The notes: a model not told the origin generated them from the sequence alone. A stretch of DNA of 64,000 nucleotides from Shimia sp. CNT1-13L.2 (GCF_024331145.1 NZ_JANDJO010000001.1:186001-250000); one strand, 5' to 3'; shown: positions 49,275 through 58,282, counted from the stretch's first letter. Made by a program: numbers and translations.

Positions 49275-51242
49275 ATGTCGCAGACGCAGAAAGATCGCCC
49301 CTGGCTAATCCGCACCTACGCCGGCCACTCGACCGCAAAGGCGTCAAACGCGCTTTATCGCTCGAACCTTGCCAAGGGTCAGACCGGTCTTTCAGTGGCC
49401 TTCGACCTGCCCACCCAAACCGGCTATGACAGCGACCACGTCCTGTCGCGCGGCGAAGTGGGCAAGGTGGGCGTGCCCGTCTGCCACCTTGGTGACATGC
49501 GCACCCTGTTCGACCAGATCCCGCTTGAACAGATGAACACCTCGATGACGATCAACGCCACCGCACCGTGGCTTCTGTCGCTCTACATCGCGGCGGCCGA
49601 GGAACAGGGCGCCGACATCTCCAAGCTTCAGGGCACCGTTCAGAACGACCTGATCAAGGAATACCTGTCGCGCGGCACCTATATCTGCCCGCCCAAACCC
49701 TCGCTCAAGATGATCGCGGACGTGGCCGAGTATTGCTATACCAACGTGCCCAAGTGGAACCCGATGAACGTCTGTTCCTACCACCTGCAAGAAGCAGGCG
49801 CGACGCCGGAACAGGAACTCGCCTTCGCACTTGCCACCGCACAGGCCGTTCTCGACACCCTGCAACCGCGTGTGCCCGCCGAAGACTTCGGCCCGATGGT
49901 CGCCCGCATCTCCTTCTTCGTGAACGCGGGCATCCGCTTCGTGACCGAGATGTGCAAGATGCGCGCCTTCGTCGAACTCTGGGATGAAATCTGCGCCGAA
50001 CGCTATGGCGTGACCGATCCGAAACACCGCCGCTTCCGCTATGGCGTTCAGGTCAACTCGCTCGGTCTGACCGAACAGCAGCCGGAAAACAACGTCTACC
50101 GCATCCTGATCGAGATGCTCGCCGTGACCCTGTCGAAAAAGGCCCGCGCCCGCGCCGTGCAGCTGCCCGCCTGGAACGAAGCCCTCGGCCTGCCGCGCCC
50201 GTGGGACCAGCAGTGGTCGATGCGCATGCAGCAGATCATGGCCTTTGAAACCGACCTTCTGGAATATGACGATCTCTTCGATGGCAACCCCGCCGTCGAC
50301 CGCAAGGTCGCCGAACTCAAGGAAGGTGCCCGCCACGAGCTCTCCAACCTCGAAAGCATGGGCGGCGCCATCGGCTCGATCGACTATATGAAGTCGCGCC
50401 TCGTGGAATCCAACGCAGACCGCCTGAACCGCATCGAAGCGGGTGAAACCGTGGTTGTCGGCGTGAACAAGTACCAGCAGGGCGAAACCTCGCCGCTGAT
50501 GACCGGCGATGGCGGCATCATGGTGGTTGATCCGGCCGTGGAACAGGAACAGATCGAACGCCTCAACGAATGGCGCAGCCAGCGCGACAGCGCCGCTGTC
50601 GAAAAGGCCCTCGCCGATCTGCGCGCCGCGGCCAAGTCGGGCGAAAACGTCATGCCCGCCTCGATTGCCGCCGCCAAGGCCGGCGTCACCACCGGCGAAT
50701 GGGCCGCCCAGATGCGCACCGTTCACGGCGAATACCGTGGCCCGACCGGCGTCTCCGGCTCGCCCTCGAACAAGACCGAAGGCCTGGATGACATCCGCGA
50801 AGCGGTTGACGCCGTCTCCGACCGCCTCGGCCGCCGCCTCAAGTTCGTGATCGGCAAACCCGGCCTCGACGGCCACTCCAACGGCTCCGAGCAGATCGCC
50901 TTCCGCGCCCGCGACTGCGGCATGGACATCTCCTATGACGGCATCCGCCTGACCCCCGAGGAAATCGTCAACTCGGCCCTCGAAACCGAGGCGCATGTGG
51001 TTGGCCTCTCGATCCTCTCGGGCAGCCACATCCCGCTGGTCGAAGACATGATGAAACGTATGCGCGAAGCCGGTCTCGCAGATGTGCCCGTCATCGTGGG
51101 CGGCATCATCCCCGACGACGATGCCGAACGCCTGCGCGCCATGGGCGTCGCCCGTGTCTACACCCCGAAAGACTTCGAGCTGAACACCATCATGATGGAC
51201 GTGGTCGCGCTGGTCGATCCCAAGGCCGTCGCCGCCGAATAA
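49275..51242 (+). CDS. ecm: Ethylmalonyl-CoA mutase
   Basis: B12-dependent mutase of 655 residues that converts (2R)-ethylmalonyl-CoA to methylsuccinyl-CoA. The N-terminal part is the substrate TIM barrel (GLSVAFDLPTQTGYDSDHVL, MNTSMTINATAPWLLSLYIA, ISFFVNAGIRFVTEMCKMRA). The C-terminal cobalamin domain has the lower axial ligand H534 in GKPGLDGHSNGSEQIA, then VVGLSILSGSHIPLVEDMM and GGIIPDDDAERLRAMG. Ecm differs from methylmalonyl-CoA mutase in having one shorter chain; length and text match MeaA/Ecm. Start ATG 49275 (ACGAGGACG upstream). With ccrA this marks an active ethylmalonyl-CoA pathway. Confidence 0.96.
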   Translation: MSQTQKDRPWLIRTYAGHSTAKASNALYRSNLAKGQTGLSVAFDLPTQTGYDSDHVLSRGEVGKVGVPVCHLGDMRTLFDQIPLEQMNTSMTINATAPWLLSLYIAAAEEQGADISKLQGTVQNDLIKEYLSRGTYICPPKPSLKMIADVAEYCYTNVPKWNPMNVCSYHLQEAGATPEQELAFALATAQAVLDTLQPRVPAEDFGPMVARISFFVNAGIRFVTEMCKMRAFVELWDEICAERYGVTDPKHRRFRYGVQVNSLGLTEQQPENNVYRILIEMLAVTLSKKARARAVQLPAWNEALGLPRPWDQQWSMRMQQIMAFETDLLEYDDLFDGNPAVDRKVAELKEGARHELSNLESMGGAIGSIDYMKSRLVESNADRLNRIEAGETVVVGVNKYQQGETSPLMTGDGGIMVVDPAVEQEQIERLNEWRSQRDSAAVEKALADLRAAAKSGENVMPASIAAAKAGVTTGEWAAQMRTVHGEYRGPTGVSGSPSNKTEGLDDIREAVDAVSDRLGRRLKFVIGKPGLDGHSNGSEQIAFRARDCGMDISYDGIRLTPEEIVNSALETEAHVVGLSILSGSHIPLVEDMMKRMREAGLADVPVIVGGIIPDDDAERLRAMGVARVYTPKDFELNTIMMDVVALVDPKAVAAE

Positions 51243-51263
51243 CGCCTCCCGGCGCTCCTCTGA

Positions 51264-51299
51264 AAAGCCCTGCCATAGTGCGGGGCTTTTTGCTTTTTC
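51264..51299 (+). terminator. Intrinsic terminator of ecm
   Basis: AAAAGCCC (51264-51271) pairs with GGGCTTTT (51284-51291), followed by TGCTTTTTC, a U-rich tail. It begins 21 bases after the ecm stop codon. Classical Rho-independent form. Confidence 0.88.
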
Positions 51300-51355
51300 C
51301 GGCCCCGCTTGCGCCGACTCGGCCCTTGCGGGACACTGGGGTCGGAGGAAACCAC

Positions 51356-51631
51356 ATGACCACCATTGCAAAAGAGGCCCGGATCACGGGCCGCGTTCAG
51401 GGTGTGGCCTATCGCAACTGGACCCGCTCCCGCGCCTCGGCCCTTGGCCTCACGGGCTGGGTTCGCAACGATCCGATGGGCGCAGTCGTTGCCTGTTTCG
51501 AAGGCGAGCGCGACAAGATCGAAACCATGCTGACCGATCTCTGGTCCGGCCCCGGCGCTGCATCCGTCACCGACGTGCAATCCCACACCGTCGCCCCCAC
51601 CAACGCCCGCGATTTCGTTATCCGTCGCTAG
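51356..51631 (+). CDS. acyP: Acylphosphatase
   Basis: Small enzyme of 91 residues that hydrolyses acyl phosphates. The signature is present: ITGRVQGVAYRNWTRSRASA with the catalytic arginine in GRVQGVAYR, and GWVRNDPMGAVVACFEG with the catalytic asparagine in VRND. GGAGGA precedes ATG 51356. The 3' end overlaps the convergent LysR gene by 14 bases. Confidence 0.95.
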   Translation: MTTIAKEARITGRVQGVAYRNWTRSRASALGLTGWVRNDPMGAVVACFEGERDKIETMLTDLWSGPGAASVTDVQSHTVAPTNARDFVIRR

Positions 51632-52526
51632 GCGTGTCGCGAAATCCGCGCAGGTAGTCCATGAACAGGCGCAGCGGCATCATCTGGCGATATTCTCGCG
51701 GGAAATACAGGAACAGGCCCGGCGTCTTACCAAGGTGCGGCTCCAGAACCGTCACCAGCCGCCCGTCTGCCAAAGCCTCGGCACAATAGTCGCGAAAGGT
51801 ATAAGCCAACCCCACACCGCGCATCGCAAGATCGACCGAGGCCGGAAGGGAATTCACGATCAGGCTGCCACCCACTTCCGCCGCATACTCCCCCTCCTCA
51901 CCGGTAAAGGTCCAGGGCGCGATCCGTCCCGCTGACAGGAAACGATACCGCACGCAGTTGTGCTGCAACAGATCACGCGGCGTCTCCGGCGCACCATGCA
52001 CAGCGACATAGTCGGGACTGGCCAGCACCGCCAACCGCAACGGCGGTGTCATCCGCACCGCCACCATATCCTCGGCGATGTTGTCCCCAAGCCGAAACCC
52101 CGCGTGCAGCTCTTCACCCAACAGATCCGACAGCGCATCGGTCAGCGACAGCTCCAGCTCAATCTCTGGATAGGCCGCATGAAACGACGGCAGCGCCTTG
52201 GCCACGAACTGATGATAGGCAAACTCCGGCAAGGCAATCTTCAACGTCCCGCGTGCCGCGTGGCCCGTCGTGCGCGCGCTTTCAACCGCCGCCCCCAGTT
52301 GGTCAAACGCCGGTCCGGCCCCGCGCATCAACGCCCGCCCGGCCTCGGTCAGGCTCACGGACCGCGTGGTCCGGATGAACAACGCGGTGCCCATCTGATC
52401 TTCCAGCGCCTTCAACTGGTGACTGACCGTAGAGGGCTTGATCCCCAAGGCCTCGGCCGCCGCGCGAAGACTGCCGTGTCTGGCAATCGCGGTGAACACT
52501 TCCAGCATCGCAAGCGGCAGTCGCAT
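51618..52526 (-). CDS. LysR-family transcriptional regulator
   Basis: LTTR of 302 residues. The N-terminal winged helix is FTAIARHGSLRAAAEALGIK then PSTVSHQLKALEDQMGTALF, with a periplasmic-binding-like effector domain after residue 90. It is divergent from an operon of two NTF2-like genes and an NAD(P)H oxidoreductase, its most likely target. The intergenic region holds TCATCGAAATGATACATGAA, possibly containing an LTTR T-N11-A site, not resolved by eye. Effector unknown. Confidence 0.94.
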   Translation of the reverse strand: MRLPLAMLEVFTAIARHGSLRAAAEALGIKPSTVSHQLKALEDQMGTALFIRTTRSVSLTEAGRALMRGAGPAFDQLGAAVESARTTGHAARGTLKIALPEFAYHQFVAKALPSFHAAYPEIELELSLTDALSDLLGEELHAGFRLGDNIAEDMVAVRMTPPLRLAVLASPDYVAVHGAPETPRDLLQHNCVRYRFLSAGRIAPWTFTGEEGEYAAEVGGSLIVNSLPASVDLAMRGVGLAYTFRDYCAEALADGRLVTVLEPHLGKTPGLFLYFPREYRQMMPLRLFMDYLRGFRDTPSDG

Positions 52527-52648
52527 GGTCCCTCCAACCCTTATTCATCGAAATGATACATGAAAGAAGTGCAAACGTGGTGGATTATTTCACAATCTAC
52601 CCAGCCCTACATTCGGTTCAACGGCACACCCAACCGAAAGACACGCTC

Positions 52649-53143
52649 ATGAAACCCACCACTCTCCTCCCGACCCTCACCGCAGCAATCCTCACCGCAA
52701 CCTCCGCCCTCGCAGCCTCCCCCGAAGACAACATCAAGGTGGTGCAGGACTTCTTTGCCGCCTACGGCGCAAACGATCTCGACGGCATCGCCGCCGTGAT
52801 GGATGAAAACGTGCAATGGCATATCCCCGGCCGCCACCCGCTCTCCGGCACCAAGTCCGGCCGCGACGAGGTTCTCGCCTTCTTTGCCCAACTCGGCAGC
52901 GCAGGCTTCAAGGCCGACCCGATCTACTTTGGCGCCGATGACGCGCATGTTGTCGACATCCATCGCGGCTGGTCCAACGCTCCGGGCAAACCCAACGTCG
53001 ATACCACATGGGCGCTCGTCTACCGCATTGAGAACGGCAAGATCGTCGAGGCCACCAACCTCAGCGCAGATCAGGACGCCGCCAATACCTTCTTCTGGTC
53101 GAACTACGATCTCGCCCCCGTGCCGGACCGCCTCGCCAAATAA
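52649..53143 (+). CDS. Exported SnoaL/NTF2-like protein
   Basis: Protein of 164 residues with a signal peptide (MKPTTLLPTLTAAILTATSA, cleavage near ALA-A) and a SnoaL-like domain: DNIKVVQDFFAAYGANDLDG, ENVQWHIPGRHPLSG and IHRGWSNAPGKPNVDTTWAL. Probably periplasmic. Start at 52649 is taken because it gives the signal peptide; earlier in-frame codons do not. It is the first gene of a three-gene operon divergent from LysR. Family members include isomerases, hydrolases and ligand binders; no substrate can be named. Confidence 0.8.
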   Translation: MKPTTLLPTLTAAILTATSALAASPEDNIKVVQDFFAAYGANDLDGIAAVMDENVQWHIPGRHPLSGTKSGRDEVLAFFAQLGSAGFKADPIYFGADDAHVVDIHRGWSNAPGKPNVDTTWALVYRIENGKIVEATNLSADQDAANTFFWSNYDLAPVPDRLAK

Positions 53144-53160
53144 GCAGGATTGCCCCCATC

Positions 53161-53547
53161 ATGACCAGCCCCGTTCACAGCTTCATCGTAGATTGGTTCC
53201 AGAGGTTTGATCGCCTTGATCCCGTCGAGGCCTTCCTCCCCGATCTCCACCCCGACGTGGTCTGGGACATGCCGGACATCGATCCGAACCTGCACGGCCA
53301 CGCCCGCTTCAAAGCGTGGTACGCGGCCGTGCTCGACACCTTGGTTCCGCCTACCGAGCATCACCTCAGCAACATCACCGTCACGGGCAACACCGCCACC
53401 TTCAACGTGCGGCTCCGCGCCCGCACCAAGGATGGCACCACCATCCAAGCCAAGGTCCGCGAAGACTGGCACTTCACGCCGCGCACCGATGGCACCCCGC
53501 TGATCACACACTACACCGCAACTTTCCTCGAAGAGCTTCCCGCATGA
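53161..53547 (+). CDS. Cytoplasmic NTF2-like/SnoaL-like protein
   Basis: Protein of 128 residues with an NTF2 fold pattern: VHSFIVDWFQRFDRLDPVEA, DLHPDVVWDMPDIDPNLHGH and strands up to LITHYTATFLEELPA. No signal peptide. Lies 17 bases after the exported paralog and overlaps the oxidoreductase start by ATGA. The two NTF2-like genes may act in turn on one compound, one outside and one inside the cytoplasm (inference). Confidence 0.8.
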   Translation: MTSPVHSFIVDWFQRFDRLDPVEAFLPDLHPDVVWDMPDIDPNLHGHARFKAWYAAVLDTLVPPTEHHLSNITVTGNTATFNVRLRARTKDGTTIQAKVREDWHFTPRTDGTPLITHYTATFLEELPA

Positions 53548-54146
53548 AAACCCTCGTTCTCACCGCTCACCCCAACCTCGACACCTCACGTATCAACCGA
53601 GCATGGTTCGACGCATTGTCCGAGGCCGACAACGTCACCACCCGCGACCTGACCACCATCGGCGGCCCGACCCTGCAGTTCGACGTCGAGGCAGAACAAA
53701 CCCTGCTTCTGGCCCACGACAGGATCGTCGTGCAGTTTCCCTTCTACTGGTATTCCGCCCCCCCGATCCTCAAAGCTTGGCTCGACCAGGTGCTCAGCTT
53801 CGGCTTTGCCTACGGCCCCGGCGGCGACAAGCTGAAGGACCGCGAGTTCCTGATCCTCGTCTCGACCGGTGGCCCCGCCGACAGCTACCACGCTGGCGGC
53901 TACAACAATTTCTCGATGGACGAACTGCTGAAACCCTTCCAGCAAACCGCCAACCTGACCGGCATGACCTATCTGCGCCCCTTCATTGCCCACGGCATGG
54001 CTCAGGCCGACGAGACCCAGATCGAAGCCAGCGTGCCCGATATGCTCAGCCACGTCAGCGATCCGGAACTGAACCCCCAAGTCCGGCTGGCCCGCCTGCT
54101 GAAAGAGATCGAAGACGACCCGGCCAAAGCCGCCGCCGTCAGCTGA
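53544..54146 (+). CDS. NAD(P)H-dependent FMN oxidoreductase (flavodoxin-like fold)
   Basis: Protein of 200 residues of the NQO1/MdaB/KefF-type family. Signature segments are LVLTAHPNLDTSRINRAW (flavin phosphate loop) and IVVQFPFYWYSAPPILKAWL then DQVLSFGFAYGPGGDKL. Reduces quinones or other electrophiles with NAD(P)H. ATG 53544 overlaps the preceding stop (ATGA). Last gene of the LysR-linked operon, followed by a hairpin. Confidence 0.9.
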   Translation: MKTLVLTAHPNLDTSRINRAWFDALSEADNVTTRDLTTIGGPTLQFDVEAEQTLLLAHDRIVVQFPFYWYSAPPILKAWLDQVLSFGFAYGPGGDKLKDREFLILVSTGGPADSYHAGGYNNFSMDELLKPFQQTANLTGMTYLRPFIAHGMAQADETQIEASVPDMLSHVSDPELNPQVRLARLLKEIEDDPAKAAAVS

Positions 54147-54157
54147 TCCTACCGCAA

Positions 54158-54178
54158 GGGCAGGCATTCCGCCTGCCC
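54158..54178 (+). terminator. Hairpin after oxidoreductase gene
   Basis: GGGCAGGC (54158-54165) pairs perfectly with GCCTGCCC (54171-54178) around ATTCC, 12 bases after the stop codon. Only a short pyrimidine-rich tail follows; likely terminator. Confidence 0.6.
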
Positions 54179-54245
54179 ACAATCCCCTTGCCCTCCCCCC
54201 TCGCTTTCCCGCATCTATGAAAGACAAGCAGCGAGGAAACCCCAG

Positions 54246-54950
54246 ATGACCATCCATATCGGAGCCAAACCCGGCGACATCGCCGAAACCGTCCTGATGC
54301 CCGGCGATCCCTATCGCGCCAAATGGGCGGCTGAAACCTTCCTGGAAGACGCCACCTGCATCAACGAGGTGCGCGGCATGCTGGGCTTCACCGGCACATG
54401 GCGCGGCAACCGCGTCACCATCCACGGCTCGGGCATGGGCATGCCCTCCCTCTCGATCTATGCCAACGAACTGATCCGCGACTACAACGCCCAGACCCTG
54501 ATCCGCATCGGCTCCTGCGGCGGCATGCAGCGCAAGGTCGAGGTCCGCGATGTGATCCTCGCCATGACCGCGTCGTCCCTGTCCACGCCGTCACGCGGCA
54601 TCTTCAAGGAACTGAACTTCGCCCCCTGCGCCGACTATGGCCTCCTGCGCGCCGCCGCCGATGCCGCTGCCGCCAAGGGCGTCGCCACCCATGTGGGCGG
54701 CATCTATTCGTCCGATGTCTTCTACGATGAACGCCCCGACCTCAACGAACAGATGACCCGCCACGGCATCCTCGGCGTCGAGATGGAAGCCGCCGAACTC
54801 TACAACCTCGCCGCCCGCCACGGTCGCCGCGCCCTTGCCGTGCTCACCGTGTCCGATCACCTGCTGACCGGCGAGGCCCTGCCATCGGAAGATCGCGAAC
54901 GCTCTTTCGGCGACATGGTCGAAATCGCGCTAGAGGCCGCCTTCGCCTAA
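54246..54950 (+). CDS. deoD: Purine-nucleoside phosphorylase DeoD
   Basis: Hexameric phosphorylase of 234 residues that splits purine (deoxy)nucleosides with phosphate. [49 protein letters not shown] and [14 protein letters not shown] are diagnostic, and the catalytic aspartate is in TVSDHLL. It would use nucleosides brought in by the BMP-type importer at 34.6-39.7 kb. AGGAAA precedes the start. It overlaps the convergent LysR gene by 21 bases. Confidence 0.97.
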   Translation: MTIHIGAKPGDIAETVLMPGDPYRAKWAAETFLEDATCINEVRGMLGFTGTWRGNRVTIHGSGMGMPSLSIYANELIRDYNAQTLIRIGSCGGMQRKVEVRDVILAMTASSLSTPSRGIFKELNFAPCADYGLLRAAADAAAAKGVATHVGGIYSSDVFYDERPDLNEQMTRHGILGVEMEAAELYNLAARHGRRALAVLTVSDHLLTGEALPSEDRERSFGDMVEIALEAAFA

Positions 54951-55796
54951 GAGGTCGATCAAGGCCTGCAAGGGCGGGGCCACCGCGCCGCCCTTCACCC
55001 CCAGCTCAAGCCACCGCGGCAGGGCAACCCGCCCCTCAAACGGCGCCACCAGCGCGCCGCTTTCAAGGTGCCGCGCCACAAGGGCCGCGTGTCCCATCAA
55101 CACCCCGGCTCCGTTCATCGCCTCTTCTACCGCGAGGGCATAAAGCGAATAGACCGGCCCCGCGACACGCACGCCTGCCCCTGTCTCCGCCAGCCACAGA
55201 TCCCAGTCCTCTCCCCAGACCGCATCCGACAGACAGGGCACCCCGGCCAGATCCTCGACCCGCGCAAGCCTCTCCGCCAGCTCCGGCGCGCAGACCGGAA
55301 AGATCTCGTCCCGCGCCAGCCGCAGCCCCTCTCCCGCCCCATAAAACACCGTCAGGTCAAACGGCTCGCGCGCAAGGTTCGGCGCCTGCTCAAGCGCGGT
55401 TACTGACACCTCCATCTCCGGCAGGGCCGCGCGTATTTCCGGCAGGCGCGGCGACAACCACAACTGCGCCACCGCCGGCAATGCCGCCACATGCACCCGC
55501 TCGGGCCGCGCCGCCTCGCGCAACGCCGCCACAGCCGCGCCCAATGCGTCAAAGGCCAGCTCCATCTCGGGCAACACCCGCTGCCCCACCGCTGACAACA
55601 CAACCCCCTGCGCCCGCCGCTCGAACAGATCGGCCCCGGCCCAGTCCTCAAGCTGCTTGACCTGCTGCGCCACCGCGCCGGGCGTCACGCACAATTCGTC
55701 CGCCGCCCGCGAAAACCCGCCAAGCCGCGCCGCCGCTTCAAAGGCACGCAGGGCATTCAAAGGCGGTCCCTTCGGGCGGGGTGGTTTGATCGACAT
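54930..55796 (-). CDS. LysR-family regulator (GcvA-like)
   Basis: LTTR of 288 residues with an N-terminal winged helix ([20 protein letters not shown] then [20 protein letters not shown]) and effector domain. [15 protein letters not shown] is characteristic of the GcvA group. Start 55796 is favoured by GAGG upstream; the open part beyond lacks coding character. Divergent from the SHMT-like gene with about 100 bases between, so that gene is the obvious target. GcvA itself controls glycine cleavage, consistent with an SHMT-like neighbour. Confidence 0.93.
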   Translation of the reverse strand: MSIKPPRPKGPPLNALRAFEAAARLGGFSRAADELCVTPGAVAQQVKQLEDWAGADLFERRAQGVVLSAVGQRVLPEMELAFDALGAAVAALREAARPERVHVAALPAVAQLWLSPRLPEIRAALPEMEVSVTALEQAPNLAREPFDLTVFYGAGEGLRLARDEIFPVCAPELAERLARVEDLAGVPCLSDAVWGEDWDLWLAETGAGVRVAGPVYSLYALAVEEAMNGAGVLMGHAALVARHLESGALVAPFEGRVALPRWLELGVKGGAVAPPLQALIDLLGEGGL

Positions 55797-55900
55797 ATCA
55801 TGAGCCTCAGATTTTCTAGGCCTAGATACCATGATTTCTGGTTTGCACCAATCCCCACCCCCGCGCCATGCTGCCCCCAACGACATCGGAGACAACCACC

Positions 55901-57223
55901 ATGACCAACCTCGCCCCCCGCGCCTGGGTGCCCGCCGCCTGCGAAACCCGCGTGCAAACCATCGCCCAGGACACCGCCAACACCCCCAGCGACGCGATTG
56001 CCGACCGTATCGAAGCCCTCACCGCGCAAAACCGCCAGATCCACGAGGCCGACTGTTTCAACCTCAACCCCGCCACCAACGTCATGAACCCGCGCGCCGA
56101 GGCCCTCTTGGCCTCCGGTCTCGGCTCCCGCCCGTCCCTGGGCTATCCCGGCGACAAATACGAGATGGGCCTCGAAGCCATCGAGGAAATCGAAGTCATC
56201 GCCGCCGAACTGGCCGCAGAGGTCTTCGACGCCAAATATGCCGAAATCCGCGTGCCTTCCGGTGCCATCGCCAACCTCTATGCCTTCATGGCCCTCACCA
56301 AACCCGGCGACGCCATCATCACCCCACCCGCCAGCGTCGGGGGCCACGTCACCCACCACGCCGACGGCTGCGCCGGCCTCTATGGCCTGACCTCGCATCC
56401 CGCCCCCGTTGATGGAGACGGATACACCATTGATCTCGACGGCCTGCGCACACTCGCCCACCAGGTCAAGCCGACCCTGCTCACCATCGGCGGCTCTCTA
56501 AACCTCGCCGAACACCCCGTGGCCGAAATCCGCGCCATCGCCGACGAGGTCGGGGCGCATGTCCTGTTCGACGCGGCCCATCAATGCGGCATCATCGCTG
56601 GCAAAGCGTGGAAGAACCCGCTGGCCGAAGGCGCGCACCTGATGACCATGTCCACCTACAAAAGCCTCGGCGGCCCCGCCTCCGGCCTGATCGTCTCCGA
56701 CGACGCGGACATCGCCGAACGTCTCGACAAGATCGCCTTCCCCGGTATGACGGCCAACTTCGACGTGGCCAAATCCGCCGCCCTCGCGATTTCGATGCTC
56801 GACTGGCGCGACTTCGGACAGGCCTATGCCGCGACCATGATCGACATGGCCCAGTCCCTCGCCGCCGCGTTGAAAACCGAGGGCCTGCCGATCTTCGAAA
56901 CCCGCCACGGCCCCACCCTCTCGCACCAGTTCGCGGTCGAGGCGGCAGCCTTTGGCGGGGGGCAGGCCGCATCGAAAACCCTGCGCAAGGCGGGCTTCCT
57001 CGCCTGCGGCATTGGCCTGCCCATCGCGACGGTTGAAGGTGACATGAACGGCTTGCGCATCGGCACCCCAGAACTCGTGCGCTGGGGCATGACGTCGGAC
57101 CACGCCCCCGAACTGGCCCGCCTGATCGCCGCCGCCCTGCGCAGCAACGATCCCGCAAGCCTCGCACCCGAGGTCGCAAACTGGCGGCAGAGCTTCAACA
57201 AGCTGCACTTCGTCCACGGCTAA
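55901..57223 (+). CDS. SHMT-like fold-type I PLP enzyme
   Basis: Protein of 440 residues resembling serine hydroxymethyltransferase. Cofactor residues: D224 and H227 in FDAAHQCG and PLP lysine K254 in MSTYKSLGGP, where the histidine usually before the lysine is Y253. The SHMT segment NKYAEGYPGKRYYGG reads GSRPSLGYPGDKYEMG: the catalytic glutamate is L80 and the second tyrosine is E88. Those changes argue against folate-dependent serine-glycine interconversion and suggest another aldolase or transfer reaction on a beta-hydroxy or alpha-methyl amino acid. GGAGA precedes ATG 55901. Adjacent GcvA-like regulator divergent. Followed by a hairpin and tandem repeats. Confidence 0.85.
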   Translation: MTNLAPRAWVPAACETRVQTIAQDTANTPSDAIADRIEALTAQNRQIHEADCFNLNPATNVMNPRAEALLASGLGSRPSLGYPGDKYEMGLEAIEEIEVIAAELAAEVFDAKYAEIRVPSGAIANLYAFMALTKPGDAIITPPASVGGHVTHHADGCAGLYGLTSHPAPVDGDGYTIDLDGLRTLAHQVKPTLLTIGGSLNLAEHPVAEIRAIADEVGAHVLFDAAHQCGIIAGKAWKNPLAEGAHLMTMSTYKSLGGPASGLIVSDDADIAERLDKIAFPGMTANFDVAKSAALAISMLDWRDFGQAYAATMIDMAQSLAAALKTEGLPIFETRHGPTLSHQFAVEAAAFGGGQAASKTLRKAGFLACGIGLPIATVEGDMNGLRIGTPELVRWGMTSDHAPELARLIAAALRSNDPASLAPEVANWRQSFNKLHFVHG

Positions 57224-57238
57224 AGCGCCCCGCAAAAC

Positions 57239-57262
57239 GGGCGGCATGACCCCATGCCGCCC
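57239..57262 (+). terminator. Hairpin after SHMT-like gene
   Basis: GGGCGGCATG (57239-57248) pairs perfectly with CATGCCGCCC (57253-57262) around ACCC, 15 bases after the stop codon. Strong stem without U-tract. Confidence 0.6.
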
Positions 57263-57331
57263 AAGGGGCCAGCATCAACACATCCTTAACCCGCGCGCTC
57301 CGTTAACGGATCAACTTGGGGGTATCCATAC

Positions 57332-57364
57332 CGTCGCAATACCGACGTAATACCGACGCAATAC
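57332..57364. repeat. Three tandem 11-bp repeats
   Basis: CGTCGCAATAC (57332-57342), CGACGTAATAC (57343-57353) and CGACGCAATAC (57354-57364) follow directly; the preceding 11 bases (GGTATCCATAC) keep the final ATAC. The period is close to one DNA turn, so all units would face the same side of the helix. The same motif is at 9372-9390. The 165-base gap holds nothing else apart from the hairpin and two TTAA sites. Confidence 0.75.
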
Positions 57365-57388
57365 AGACAGGGGTTTCGGCGTTAACCT

Positions 57389-58243
57389 TTATGAACCGTG
57401 GCTGCGGTCATAGCCATTCACAACAGGGCTTTCCCACCCCTCCAGCGCGCCATCCTGCGGCTTCAGGATTTCCACCAAAAGCGGATAGCACGCCGCCGCA
57501 TCCGAACTGTGCTCGCTGGAACAATCCCCGCCCGGACAGGCGCTCAGGTTGCCCACTAGATCAATTTCGGCAAGGAAATCAAGGTGATCTCCGGGCCGCA
57601 CCGGGCTTGCCTTCATAAAGTACTGCCCCGTATCCCGCGTGAAACCGGTGCACATGAAGACGTTCAGCACATCATGTACCATCCCCTCGATCTCGGCGGT
57701 CGGTTTGCCCGTCTCCTCGGCAAGGGCGCGGGTCAGGTTGGAATGGCAACAGTGATGGTACTGCGATCCGGCCAGAAGGTTGCCGGTATAGGGGTCACAC
57801 CGCGTCCCGATCACGTCATGCACCGACCCGCCGTATTCATCCATCCCGTACCAATGCAGACTGTCATCGACGACCGTCGCCATCGGGCGCAGGTAGGGAA
57901 AAGACGACCACATCCGCTCGCCCGTGGTCAGGTGCGTCCCATGCAAAGCCCTTGTTTTACCGGAATAAAACCGCTCGTTCAGGTCATTGGCATTGTGCAG
58001 GTTCAAATCGCCAACCTGCGGCCCTTCGACGGAAACGATGCGGAAAAACGACCCGGCAGGCACATGAAACGTGCGCGCCTCGCGCGGTGGCACCAGAACC
58101 TCGCCCACCTTTTCGGCCCCCGCCAGCGCCGCCTGGTACATCGCCAGCGGCACCTCGGGCAGGGTTTCATTCGGGTAACAGATCACCGGCTTCACGGCAC
58201 GGCGATCAGCAGCATCAGCGGGAGGGTTGGGCGCATGTGTCAT
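57389..58243 (-). CDS. DUF1989 (urea carboxylase-associated) family protein
   Basis: Protein of 284 residues of the DUF1989 family, which includes the urea-carboxylase-associated proteins and guanidine-related enzymes. Visible signatures are IVSVEGPQVGDLNLHNANDL, then GTHLTTGERMWSSFPYL, QYHHCCHSNLTRAL with paired His/Cys, and LSACPGGDCSSEHS. The His and Cys residues probably bind metal. Start 58243 has CAGGG upstream. No urea carboxylase or allophanate hydrolase lies nearby, so the substrate is open. Transcribed in the same direction as the DUF4399 gene upstream, with 39 bases between. Confidence 0.87.
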   Translation of the reverse strand: MTHAPNPPADAADRRAVKPVICYPNETLPEVPLAMYQAALAGAEKVGEVLVPPREARTFHVPAGSFFRIVSVEGPQVGDLNLHNANDLNERFYSGKTRALHGTHLTTGERMWSSFPYLRPMATVVDDSLHWYGMDEYGGSVHDVIGTRCDPYTGNLLAGSQYHHCCHSNLTRALAEETGKPTAEIEGMVHDVLNVFMCTGFTRDTGQYFMKASPVRPGDHLDFLAEIDLVGNLSACPGGDCSSEHSSDAAACYPLLVEILKPQDGALEGWESPVVNGYDRSHGS

Positions 58244-58282
58244 GCGCGAACCCTGCCCGCCGCGCCGCTGATTTGGCAATCC

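Noticed and set aside
57286..57306. Pair of TTAA sites as a CtrA box after the SHMT-like gene
   Set aside because: Spacing is 13 bases instead of seven and the site lies between convergent genes, with no promoter to control.
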